Shown one piece after another: positions 23,771-34,665 of a stretch of DNA of 64,000 nt (within the stretch, counting starts at the first letter, position 1; every line of letters begins with the position of its first letter). This stretch comes from Sclerodactyla briareus. Taxonomy: Eukaryota; Echinodermata; Holothuroidea; Dendrochirotida; Sclerodactylidae. Location: the NCBI GenBank assembly GCA_026419785.1, contig JAODTK010000666.1:186001-250000 (forward strand), given 5' to 3'. Both the position numbers and the translations under genes were made by a program. The notes below the pieces were generated by a model. The model was given only the letters and a program-made list of their open reading frames with translations, did no database searches and was not told the origin of the DNA.

Positions 23771-25731
23771 TGACGATACGATCCGGTGCCGTAGGCATCG
23801 GCGAATCACTTTTGATCAAGGGAACCGCCTCGTGGGGTCCGGGGAATGCCCCCGAAGATCCGCGCCTCCGCGCGATTCTAGAGCTCCTTCCGGGCCTAGA
23901 ATTCACTTGAAATTGTTGCTTCTCATTATCCGTAGTATTACGAAAATTTGAAAAAAAAAATAAACGAGACTCAAAACAGGGAATATCGATTATTTTCAAT
24001 ATGTCCCAATTTTTGCCCCGAACCAATTGTAGGTATTAAATTTGTCTCTAGTCACACGCAAAACAGGGGAGAGGGACCGGGGGAGAAAATTACCCATGCC
24101 TCCTCTTACCTCGCCCGGATCCATGGACAAGTCTAGTCTGATGTGTTTGCACGCGTGATCCAGGTAGAAAACGAAAAACTCACGGCAAAATTTGTTCAAT
24201 AAAAATGGCCCCGAAAATGGCTGAATTTTTTACCGGGCAGCGCGGGTGTTTCCGCCTGCATTTCTCCGCAGAGTGCGCAGGCCCCCCCCGTTGCGTCAAA
24301 AAAACCCGTCACGTAGTCCTCCGCCACGTTCCGTGACAATGGTATAACACAACCTTTAGCGTAGTCTTACGTTTACGACGATCATTGTTTCAGCCCTTCT
24401 TGAAGTTGGCTTGTTCTTATCTGTCTACAAAACACACGAAAAGATATGCCGCCCGACTGACTGCAACACCGTTTGCCCCATTACCGAATGTGGGCGTGGT
24501 CGTGTGAGAAAGAACCATGTGTTGAATTGGTCAAACTGCAGACGGCAATCCTCGATTCACGTGTGGTACAGCTGGTTACGGCCTCAACCATTCACGGACA
24601 TAGTTTATATCCGGAGGCGGGGGTGTTTTCCCCCTATAGTTTGTGATGGCTTTCATCCAATATTGGAAGCACATTGCAATTTGGACAAGACGATGATACA
24701 AACACATACCCCCCCCCCCCCCTCCCCGAGAGTACTGGTTGGCGCACTGCAGAAATTGCGGATGGTGGTACATAAAGCATCAAGTAATCGAAAATATCAA
24801 GTATCAAATCATCGTCTTAACACAATAACACCTTTAGCGAGGCGTGGGAATACTGCCACAATCTTTAGCTAAGCGCAAATCGCGGGAATATGTTTTCATG
24901 TTTTGAGATTTTCACAGCTGAAGATATCATGATATTCCACGACAGACTGAGGAAGGCGAACCTCTCGCGAAAGTGGGTGATGTTTACTTCGATTAAGTTT
25001 TTGAGACGATGGTAGCCCATCTCCACTTCCACGCATCAACACAGTCGGGAATCAATTTTTGGGGGTTAATCCAAACCTACAATAAACACCTATTGCTGTT
25101 AGTAAGTTCCTTCAACATATATAAAAATACTGTACTGGTACTTAAACATGCCGAAGGCCCCCGTCCACCTCCGGCTGCAATACACATATTCCATCAAGCA
25201 GCAATGTTCTGTCGTATGAGATGCGTGAGGCATGTTATGGCTGGGGCCAAACTGTTTTTATGATCGTCTCGATTCCCACCGGCAAGTCGTAGTTGGTGTT
25301 ATTACCGCGGTTGAAGTTAACCTACACAGTGTGCCCCTCTTGTCCTGTCCCTTGTCGTCCTTCTATGCAAACACCAACTATTGGTTAACAATCACTGGTG
25401 ACATAATCGCCGCGGCGGGCACGCCGTATCCCACTTCAGCATGTTTACCCAGCCTGGGTACATTCGCATCGAAATGACTGAAATATTACCCGGACTGCGT
25501 GGTTGAAACATATTGCCCAGGGGTATTTGTACCCTTCATTTTTTAGAGTGTACTCTTCCCCCCCCCCCCCCCCCCCCCAGTAAAGGGGGTTGCAATACAA
25601 CATGGCTGACAAGTTGTAGTTCCCATTGAAATTGGAATGTCCTGTTACTCCCATATTTGATTTCCCTTTTTTGAGTTTGACCTTTTGAGTATGACCTGCT
25701 CCAGTATCACCGGTTTGTTCTGTCTCTTGAT

Positions 25732-26020
25732 CAGTGGCGTGTGCACGGGTGGGTGAGGGGATTGGGGGTCGAACCCCCCCCCCCTCCCCCAAAGTACAAA
25801 AAGTATTATACAAAAAACTGATTTTTTGCAGTTTAGTTGAAGTTGTCAGTCGCTGTTTATTTTGCCAAAAATTGCAGCACATGTGTCTAGGAGCCCATAA
25901 ATCGTGCTTATTTGCCGAATGGAGGGTGAGGTCATATATGAGGGCCCACTTCTCTTTGGTTTTCCGATATTACCACCCCCCCCCCCCCCAGCGATGAACG
26001 AATCTCTGCGTACGCTACTG
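25732..26020. mobile_element. hAT-type MITE, copy 2
   Basis: Begins CAGTGGCGTGTGCACGG and ends with the complement of CAGTAGCGTACGCAGAG. The flanks CTCTTGAT (25724-25731) and CTCCTGGA (26021-26028) look like a decayed 8-bp target duplication, the size made by hAT transposases. Internal sequence (ATTGCAGCACATGTGTCTAG, AGCCCATAA, GGAGGGTGAG) matches the copy at 18616-18867. Homopolymer C runs flank the interior. It lies in an intron of the cyclase gene. Confidence 0.85.
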
Positions 26021-27060
26021 CTCCTGGATAACCCCCTATCTAACATCGATTCGGCGTCCCCGACAAACTTTTGGGGATTCAGTGCACTGGACTATACCAT
26101 CTACTATACATCTCCTTAAAACACTAAGCGTTGTTTTAAATGTTATTTTCCGCTGAGTTCCCTAGCCCGGGCCTTTATACCAGGTCAGCCGTTCTCCTTT
26201 TAACCTCGAAAATACAACCGTAAAACTATTGGGTGATGTCATCAACGTTTCTTCCGTGCTAGAATGGCGCGGTCTTTTCCCCCCACTTTCCACAAAGCAA
26301 TCGGAAAACCCTCATTTCCCTAGTTAGAGTATTTCAAAACATCACAAAAGGGTAACCGGTAATACTCCCTCTTGATAATTTTGTTCACACAAAACATAAA
26401 AGTAATTTATATCAAGAGCTTGCACGAGATGTTATGCAATGCAATGAGTGTTTAATGCTGATGTCTCAAAATATTTGGTGCTGGCTGAAATCCCTTCAAC
26501 CACCCAACCCCCCCCCCCCCCCCCCCCCCCTCGCGACCTATGTTAGGCATGAAGTAGACGGAATAGAATAGCGGAGCGGGATCGGCAGAATAAAGCGAAA
26601 TTTGTTGTTGGTTGGCGGTTTGAAATTAGATCTCAATGAGGCTAACATAAATAAATATTAGAACACTTTTTGATGAGGCCTCGGTAGAAGGTTAAACTTG
26701 CATCTCGGTGAGTGATTCATGCTTCTCTTGCCTTCGAATGCCGCCCGCATAAATTTTTCCTTTTCCTCAGAACAGATTAGGCAAGAGGTCACATCATTCA
26801 AATGCTACTATTCGTGGCTCATATGGCATTCTTGTCATCCACTTTCTTGGATAACATTTCCACTTTTTATTCATCACCCTTGGGAAACGCGGCAAGACCC
26901 TAATCATTCCAGGGATGATGGAACCCACTGCATTTTTTAAAATTTCGTGACAATTCCGTTTTTGTTGCCTGACGGCCCATAGGAATAAAACCGTCGTTTG
27001 TTGAAATTGAGAATGTCCATTGTTTCCCTCGTATATGGTTCTCACAGGTTATTCATTCAG

Positions 27061-27253
27061 GCGTAGGTGGCGGGTTGTGGTCGGGCTGAAGATGGCCGAG
27101 GTACTGCCCTTCGGCGACGGCCGTCACACCGCCTCTCGGATGGAGTCGAACGGGGAAATCTATGCAACGTCCCCTTATGACACAACGAAGAAGTACCTCG
27201 AGGAATTCGGTAATATTTTCCCAGATGGAAGAGAGGGGATCCTCCTGATAAAG
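27061..27253 (+). CDS. guanylate cyclase catalytic domain, exon B (partial gene)
   Basis: Follows the acceptor TTCATTCAG. It reads VVVGLKMAEVLPFGDGRHTA then SRMESNGE and, after a linker, TKKYLEEFGN and REGILLIK. This aligns along the whole exon with the family block [31 protein letters not shown], the most conserved part of guanylate cyclases. The nucleotides CCGAGGTACTGC spell P-R-Y-C one frame away from KM, so a base is gained after ATG and one lost before TTCGGCGAC. Similar compensating slips occur at GTAGGTGGCGGGTTGTGG. The conserved Asn and Arg of the purine/transition-state site are represented by H (in GRHTAS, where N is usual) and R (in SRMES). The exon ends LIK before donor GTAGGT, phase 0. 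Paired compensating indels in an intact exon favour sequence error over decay. Confidence 0.93.
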
Positions 27254-28942
27254 GTAGGTTAATTAACCAGCGTATACAGGCGAGAGAGGGGGGAACCTTT
27301 AAGAGGGGACACTTGAAGGACAACTGAGGTATAAACTATAAAGAGCGAATATATTAAACTGAATGTGTCAGTCCAAACCCGAGTTCGTACAACGTTCCGT
27401 TTACGGAGTTACACAGTCCCCTGGATTTTGTGTAATGTGTATGCGCAAGAATCAAAGCATCCCATCTGCAATATAAATGATGTCATACTCGCACAACCCT
27501 GACAACATCTTTGTTCTCCTCTATTGAATTCACCATTGTTTTCACTTAGTAAAGCATTTATCTATTGGAGAGGGGTGCTTGTGGTGGGTGGTGGTCTGTT
27601 GAATGGTTACTTTGGTGGCAGAAAGACAACAGAACTTCTGCTAAATATTGACTATTCAACAAAATTGAAAATAACCAAACACATACCATAAATTTTTTCC
27701 CTGTGTTGTCCATTGTGTGACATCATGCTTTTATTGCGCGATTGGATCTCTCCCAATTTCTTTTCTCTGCTTAATGGTCCAAACTTTGAGGCCAATGACT
27801 CCACAAAGGAACATCGTATTGAATGGGGTTTTGGACCTACAGCTACAGTTTCCCTATTTCTTATCTCCATCACCTCTATCGTAACCAAGCCTACAGTTAC
27901 CCTCTGATGGAGCACGTCTTGGCAGGCTCCTAGCTATCCAACCCTGTTTCTTCTCTTTCTGAAGCCAGCGACTGGAGCTTCTTCACTCGACCCAACATCT
28001 CCCCTCATTCCTTCGGGACCCCCCCCCCCCATCCGAACCCACGCGTTTCAGGCAGGCATAACGCTGAAGTCGCCATATGCCGAACAAGAATCCCGAGCAC
28101 CCCGGTATCACAGCGGCACCCAAGTACGCAGCGAAGTGAGCGAGTTCCGAAGGTGCGAAGCATTCGCTTCAGCGCACTGCTGAGTAATGTGACCGCCGAG
28201 CGCCATCTATCCAGTGAATTCGTACCACCCGATCTGCTTTCCCCAGGGTGCGCACAGCACAATTGCTCCCGAGATCCAGGGAAGTTTTATTGACCCCGCA
28301 AAATGGAAATTTGGGCTATTCTACAGCTGATTTGTGCGTATAGCGGAGTGCTCATGTTACCCGTGTGGATTGGAAACACAGGACTTCCCTGAACTAAAAT
28401 ATAAGCGATGATGCTGGCGAAACAATCCGTAGATCAAAATGAGGATAGAGTCCAAGGGTTACTCTTTGAAAGAAAGAGCCCCTGAATCGTCAAATCTGGC
28501 ATGGGACTAGTGGTTATTTTATTAGGAACAGGGACTCCGATCAACTTCTCCCTCGAATTCCCCTTTCTCGACTTCTGCACTGAAATGACCAGGGCTTCAA
28601 ACGAGAAACTCACCCAAGAGGCTATCCAACCGAGCTCATACACTAAGTGTCAGTCTGGGCTTGCTGCATTTATTATTTAGGCCTACCTAAATGTGACCAA
28701 GTGAAGACCCCATGGGCATTTGCCACCCCCCTCCCCCCCCCCCCAAAAAAAAAATCGCCAAGACCCTGGTTGTATTCGAGCTTCTCGTGGATCCTAAATT
28801 AGCACCCGGATGGGAAGATGCAATGGTTACTAATGTAGTTAGTAGAACATGACAGAGACAATTTACCGATTTCAAACTCCATACCTCTCCACGGAGCTCT
28901 ATAACCGAAAGCTTCATCATTTCTTACTTTCTTCTTTTGAAG
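27254..28942 (+). other. intron of the cyclase gene
   Basis: Runs from GTAGGT to the acceptor CTTTCTTCTTTTGAAG. It contains poly-C runs near 28020-28030 and 28727-28744. No other feature is recognised. Confidence 0.75.
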
Positions 28943-29032
28943 GGCAAAGGTCAAATGAAGACCTATTGGCTGACGGGTAAGGGGTGCCCCTTGACACCAA
29001 GGATCCTGTGTGCGGCAAGGAAGACGTGCTGA
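28943..29032 (+). CDS. guanylate cyclase, C-terminal exon
   Basis: Begins after a strong pyrimidine-tract acceptor. In phase with the preceding exon (LIK then GKGQMKTYWLTGKG) it gives the hallmark end of the cyclase domain, where G-K-G-x-x-x-T-Y-W-L closes the fold in most receptor guanylate cyclases. The frame continues for 15 more codons (CPLTPRILCAARKTC) to a TGA at 29030-29032. Alternatively a donor GTAAGG at 28977 could end the exon after TYWLTG and splice onward to a longer tail. The join between the two exons is phase 0 on both sides, which argues that they belong to one gene. Confidence 0.88.
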   Translation, partial: GKGQMKTYWLTGKGCPLTPRILCAARKTC

Positions 29033-30550
29033 ATAACGGCGGACGGTCTAGGACGTCTTCGTTAGCGGACTCGCCATTATTACGGAGGTAAGATGGAAAC
29101 GAAATTAGACAAGGTTCCGTGGGACGATTCTATTAGTGTCAGGGGCAACACAAATTTGTCGATTGGACACACTGTTTGAATTGTTCATCAACCCCGGAGA
29201 GTTGAACTAAAATGTACCACTTATGACATTCCTTTACGAGATCATTCACGGACTTAACATGACTCGTATAATTAATTATAACTTTGAGTATGTGCATTGT
29301 ACTACTCAATGTCGTGGTTACGTTCTTCATATCGATGTACTGTACACGAAAAAACACGTGAAACCAGGCCATTTCGATGTTCGTTCTGTAACATCGTACA
29401 AAAATGTTTCAGTCTAAAAGGTTCGCTATGACGGTCATGTGAGGATAAATCGTGTTGCACGATACCCTATATCGAGATTTATATCACATACCGGTAGGTG
29501 ACCCTTATACTGCGTTTTGAGTGAAATAAAATATAGTGGAGAATGTCCTCTCCATTTTCGATGTACATTGGTGCACTCCTATGGCGTAATGAGCATTCGT
29601 TCTCGTGTGACCTTTCGACTATGTAACCGTGCATACTGTATAATATCCACTAATATAACATGAATCAGTTCTAGTATAACCTCCTACAAAACAGCCAATC
29701 GGTGTGAAAGGGCGCTAGTGCATTTATAAGCTAGGTTAGGTATCTTTTTTTTATGTTATTCCATGACGTTCGCGGTGAATTTATATTCAGACAGTCCACT
29801 CGGGGATCGATATGCTGAGGCTACCTCCGGGCGTAAAGTGTTAAATATACCACCGTACTGAAGGCTAGGGGAACTTAGCCCATTTCGAACGGGAATACTC
29901 GATGGTTCCGCGTGATCCTTCACTTGAACTTGGCTGCAATCATCATAAAACATCGCCACCGGCTAGCAACGCTTGGAGATGAACTTTACGCTGTCGTGTG
30001 CTATTCTAAACGGTTACGTTCTATCAGGGCCCAGATTATATGGAGATTCTATAATGGCCCTTCATGAAACCAATACTGTCGGGAAGTGTACGTCGAGTGT
30101 TCGTACAAATATGCAAACAGCTTTGAACGAAAGTGCTCGAACGAACGCCAGTTTGCGTGGAAAATTATGATGAAACGATCTCTATGCTAGCGTTTAATCC
30201 CACCTATTAGCGACATAAGAGACCTGTGCGTCTTTCATGCATAGGTTTTGGCCGTACAGATTCTAGTGGGAACGATGCATTATATTGTTGCACGTTATGG
30301 TCACTGAGTGGCCTATATACTCATTAGGTTATTCAACATACTGCCAGCATATTGGTTCGGATGGTATAGGCTATGGCGCGAAAGTCGCCTACTATTATGG
30401 CGGAGGGTTCACAAAGCTTGAATATATACCATATGAGATTATTTGATGTACCGTTGCTCACAATATAATCAAATAATTGAGCTATCTAACATTAGGCTGT
30501 GTTGTTTGTTTCATTGCATTGCATAACTTAATGCATTTGTGTACACAGAG
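29033..30550. other. unassigned sequence downstream of the cyclase exon
   Basis: May hold the 3' UTR of the cyclase gene. No clear AATAAA near the stop and no other gene is seen. Open frames here lack any recognisable motif. Confidence 0.4.
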
Positions 30551-30559
30551 ATAGCACCC

Positions 30560-30975
30560 CTACGAACACAAAAACGTTTTTAAAAAAACATTTAACATGT
30601 TCGCTATTGTTTTCGAGAACATTTTTTGTTGAGTAACACAAAGGTTAGGAGAATGTTCCCAAAACCTTTCACAAAGCGTTTTGAAGAAACGTTTGAAAAC
30701 ATCTCCAAACATATCTGAAAGTGTTCTAAAAGGGTTTGGTGGCAAGAGATTTTACCAAAACAGGTTTAAGTTATGATAGTGTTGTCAAAGTATATTATTT
30801 ATCGTGTTGTTTCCTAAATTTTGAGGTAAAATTGAAATGTTTTCCAAAATATTTTCCCCAAAATATTTTTGAAATAATATGGAAACATTTTCGTAACATT
30901 CATGTTACTCAACATAAAATATTTTTCAAAAAACATATAAGAAACAGTTTCGAAAACGTTTTGGTTGCTGGGGTA
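30560..30975. mobile_element. AT-rich palindromic MITE-like element
   Basis: Imperfect inverted repeat: ACAAAAACGTTTTTAAAAAA at the left pairs with the complement of ACCAAAACGTTTTCGAAA at the right. Inside, GTTGAGTAACA occurs on the left (about 30630) and its complement TGTTACTCAAC near 30903 on the right, each followed by runs of AATGTTnC and AAAATATTTT. No coding capacity. Likely a non-autonomous DNA element; no target duplication could be assigned. Confidence 0.65.
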
Positions 30976-31635
30976 CGATATGTGTGTATATCTTTCATAC
31001 AATATTCTCCACCGCTCCCCCTCCTACCCTTCCAGTCCCCTCCGTTCCGCCTCCCCTCCCCTATTCGGTGGGGTTTGCATTCAGCCCCTCTCATTAGCTT
31101 TTCCGCTACAATCTCGTTTTATATCTGAGATCTCAGTTGCTTCGGCACCAAGTTTTATTTCCAGCTTCGTTCACTCGTGCCAGTCAGGAAAAGATTTATG
31201 CAAATGTTCATTCTGTTATTCAAAACAACAAAAATCACGTAAACAGTGCAAAATATTTTTTGCTCAAGCCAGCTATGCCAAATATTTCAGTAAAAATTCG
31301 GGCAGTGCGCTGATAGTTTGTCGGGCACCGACTGAGAGGAAAAAAAATATAGTAGCCTAGTTACTAGTGTGGCTTATATGGAAAGTCAAGGGAAAATCAT
31401 GTTTGGTAACTAAAATGGAAGTTTCAAGCTCGTCCGACCAACGTATGGTTAGTAATATGCAAGATAATTTTTACCAAATTGACAGGCGCTCGTGCCCTTC
31501 CCTACTTTTCCCTATTCACAATCACAACACAACGTTCACTTTACCGCAAAACTGTTGTTAACTTATAACTTGCACAAACCACACGGCCCGGCCCACGGAA
31601 CTTAGGAACCAGGGAGTAGGCTCTAATTAAGTGGT
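30976..31635. other. unassigned sequence
   Basis: A C/T-rich stretch at about 31010-31110 and open frames without recognisable motifs. The upstream part of the hAT transposase below may begin here, but it is not recognisable. Confidence 0.4.
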
Positions 31636-31639
31636 CTCC

Positions 31640-32150
31640 GAGATGGAATCAAGGTTTGATGTGGATGATCAGAGCGTACTGTGTGCTCTTGGTGACGTTG
31701 TATTGAACGAAAATACATTGTAAATAGTTATGCTAAGGAAGCGGGTTATTATGATCTAGATGAGACATTCTCGAGGCTGAGAAGCGGAGTTTTATTAACT
31801 TACGAAACAAACTGAGAAGACCCTTGCTCTCGAATCTGGTCATTCCGCGGCACATGTTGTGGACTACATGTATATGTATGACCAACAGGACATTCTGTGC
31901 ACATATTATAAATGTGCATGCATTCTTGCAACTATTCCGGCAACGTCTTGCTCTTCCGAGAGGTCATTCAGTATATAGCCTGCGCAGAATGAAAACATAT
32001 TTACGGAAGACTATGGGTCAACAGAGACTCAATGACCTTGCAATTATTTACATTGAGCGGGAGTTAACAAAACGAAATATGCAGGAACAAATGGAGGACA
32101 TTATAAACATTTTCGGCAGTAGAACGGGCCGAAATTCCCATTTTTATTAG
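31640..32150 (+). mobile_element. hAT transposase, C-terminal remnant (ZMYM1-like subgroup)
   Basis: Near 31645 the + strand reads RFDVDDQSVLCALGDVVLNE, a segment typical of vertebrate and invertebrate hAT proteins resembling zinc finger MYM-type protein 1. Near 31905 another frame reads ACILATIPATSCSSERSFSI, then after a one-base shift YSLRRMKTYLRKTMGQQRLN followed by DLAIIYIERE. S-E-R-x-F-S-x-L-R-R-x-K-T-Y-L-R-x-T-M-x-x-x-R-L-x-x-L-A is the hAT C-terminal dimerisation domain. At least two frame breaks and internal stops separate the pieces, and the DDE catalytic region and BED finger are not seen, so it is dead. It is not physically linked to any of the hAT MITEs in the window. Confidence 0.88.
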
Positions 32151-32810
32151 GCAATTCACCATTGTGGTTTGCACTGACGGTGGCTTTTCACATGAGTCAT
32201 TTTAAGTCAACGGGGATGGAAACAATGGATGTAACTTAAATAGAGAAGTACCAGCCCAGACTCACACTAGCCCAAAAATTGCCAAAATTCAACAACTTTG
32301 TACACTGCATGATTGCAATATGCTAGTTGTGGAAACGTATATTATTGTAAAACCAATATATTATCACCTTAACATGTCGATTAATCAAGATTACGATCAG
32401 CATGTGTGTAATATAAGGGCAGTAGCACCTATCAGTAATTGCTACCATGGATCAATAAGTGATGGGAATTTTATGTATTATTATGTCAGGAATCGGGATC
32501 GGTTGCTTCCGTATTTTTAGCAAGTTGTTCCCTCGCCCTCGGGATCGCTGCTGTGTTTTTGTTGTGAAGGTCCAACAGCGAGGGACCACGACAGGTGGGG
32601 TGTACCTGCCGTCATCGTTGCAGCCGCTAGGCCAGGACCGTCTCCGGTATAGGATGTCGCCTCGTGACAGCCGGGTGGGTTGTTATTTCGTTGAGTATTG
32701 ACAAATAGGAAGGTTGTATTTGTATTGCTTTGTCTTTGTAATTTAATTGTAAACATACACGAGGAATAGGGATTTGCAGCAATCCCTCCTGTGTCCCACT
32801 GCGTTAGTCG
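32151..32810. other. unassigned sequence
   Basis: Nothing recognised. A moderately GC-rich patch at about 32520-32700 has no clear open frame or repeat. Confidence 0.4.
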
Positions 32811-32814
32811 TTTT

Positions 32815-33000
32815 TGATTCCTTGCCAACGGCAAAGGAATCTATACGGTCACGCAAGTATGTGTGTGTGTCCGTGTGTGTGTGCGTGTGTGTGTGTGTGT
32901 GTGTGTGATGTGACACATTTTGTCCGGACGATATCTGGAGAACGCAAGCATTGTATCAAGTTCATATCGGCATGCAGGTTCGTCCTGTGGTGTAGTTGAT
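32815..33000. repeat. GT microsatellite heading the AGGTCA-rich repeat
   Basis: GGCAAAGGAATCTATACGGT is followed by GTGT-type repeat (about 32858-32908), then ATATCTGGAGAACGCAAG. A 'CAAGGAATCT...(GT)n...ATATCTnnAGAAC' order is one I associate with abundant echinoderm and lancelet repeats; that association is from memory. Confidence 0.7.
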
Positions 33001-33009
33001 CCCTAGTTC

Positions 33010-34665
33010 TTCTGTTGCCTGTCAAGGTCACCAAGGTCAATGAGAGGCCAAAATCTGAAATAGTTAAAAGGGCAATAACTCCAATTAGCAAGGTCCTACT
33101 TCGCTGGCCTTTTGGGACTAGTTGCGATTGATGAGAGGATCATATTCGAGTACGGTAATGTAATCCAAGGTCATCAAAGGTCAATTAGGGGTCAAAAACT
33201 GGTTTTTTGGCCATAACATGGGAAACCGAACATCTGCCGAGGTTGGAAGGTGCGCCATTGTAATCCACTCGTGACCCCATCCGTGTGACCTTTGACCTCA
33301 ACTTGACCTTTACCATGTTTTGGGCCGAATCAAATTTTCGTGGCCATTTTTCGGATCTCAATGGTACCTTCCGATCGAAATGGACATACTGACCCCCTGT
33401 GACCTTGTGTGGGAAGATATCAGAGGTCAAAGTTTGTCCATTGAAGCCTTTGTGCAATTATGATTTTCATATTGATTTGTCATGGTGGGGTTTTAGAATC
33501 AGTGGGTCAAACTCCCTCTGATGATGAGGTCAAAGTCAAAGGTCAAATCTCATAGAGTGGCCTATTTTTAGATTTACGGGCCAAAGAAAATTAAAAACTG
33601 TCAATTTTTTGGATGAGTGACCGAGCTCTGGATGCTGATAGATGAAATAAACTCCCGTTCAATCGGGCACTCGTTCTCAGTTACAAGGGTTCAAAGGTTG
33701 GTTTTGATACCTTTACTGCAATAACATCAGCAGTACACTTTGGGATACTTAATGCTTGTAGGACTGGCTGCATCTCATCCGAGAGTAACATTTTTCATTA
33801 AAAGTGTCCATGTCATCAAAGGTTCATTTGAGGTCACTTATGCCAAAAACGAATATTTTTTGAACACTCAGTGACAGTGCTTGGCAATGTTGAAGTTTCA
33901 GACGGGTGGTCCATCCTGGCCAATCATTTTTCATAAAACCATCCATGTTATAAAGGTCATTTAAAGTCACTTATGGGCATAAAACTTCCAATAGTTTGTT
34001 TCCTGCACACCTTCCAGTGACCTTTCCCTGATGTGGTTTGTATTTCAGGACACAGTGTATTCCATCTAGGGTACATTTTTTATAAACCAGTCCGTCATCC
34101 AAGGGCATTGAAGGTCAATTAAGGTCAAAAACTGAGTTTTTTTTGGCCATAACATTGAAACCATCATGTCTGCCTAGGTGGGGAGGTGTGCCCAAAGTAC
34201 TCCCATCATTGACCGGTCATCTGTGTGACCTTGACCTCAATTTGACCTTTAACCTGTTTTGGGCCGAATCAAATGTTCGTGGCCATTTCCAAATCTCAAA
34301 GGTACCTTTCCGATCGAAATGGTCCATAAATTGACACCATATGACCTTGGTGTCAAAGATATGTGACAGAGCTCTGCAATGCTGAATCCAAAACAAACAC
34401 CCGTTTCAATCGGGCACTTGGTTCTCAAGTTAAAGGGATCAAAGGTTGGTTTTGAAACATTTTTGGCAATAGCATAGACAGTATACTTTGGGATAACACA
34501 ATGCTTATAGGACCTGCAAGCCTTTCATCGAGAGTAACATCTTTCATAAAAACTGTCATGTCATCAAAGGTCATTTCAAAGTCACTTATGGACAAAAAAC
34601 TCATGTTTTTTGGAACAACTTACAGTGTCATTGCTTGGCATTGTTGAAATTTAGGACGTAATGTA
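33010..34665 (+). repeat. ~0.9 kb AGGTCA-rich repeat in two tandem copies
   Basis: Copy 1 is about 33160-33900 and copy 2 about 34085-34660. Landmarks shared in order: AAGGTCAATTA, GGTCAAAAACTG, TTTTTTGGCCATAACAT, TGACC followed by TGTGTGACCTTTGACCTCAA / TGTGTGACCTTGACCTCAAT, TTGACCTTTA, TGTTTTGGGCCGAATCAAAT, TTCGTGGCCATTT, CCGATCGAAATGG, GAGCTCTG, CAATCGGGCACT, AAAGGTTGGTTTTGA, GAGAGTAACAT, TGTCATCAAAGGT, and a TTTTTTG then CAGTG end. AGGTCA half-sites in both orientations occur throughout. Between the copies, about 33900-34085 holds an extra partial unit of the latter half. Confidence 0.9.

Larger units (their letters stand above)
22879..27060 (+). other. intron-like interval of the cyclase gene
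   Basis: Runs from donor GTAAGT to the acceptor TTCATTCAG. It holds a poly-G at 23631-23643, a CAGTGGCG-type hAT end at 23714, poly-C runs near 24711-24722, 25558-25579 and 26508-26530, and an hAT MITE at 25732-26020. The small exon carrying the family's RIGxHTG motif is expected here but was not found. Open frames at 22816-23214, 23560-23910 and 24411-24872 have no family support. Confidence 0.6.

Noticed and set aside
23996-24199. Minus-strand frame with a good donor (GGCGAG then GTAAGA)
   Set aside because: Peptide not recognised and no matching acceptor found; a lone donor is weak evidence.
24411-24872. 153-codon open frame in the cyclase intron
   Set aside because: No recognisable domain, includes a translated poly-C run, and lies inside an intron.
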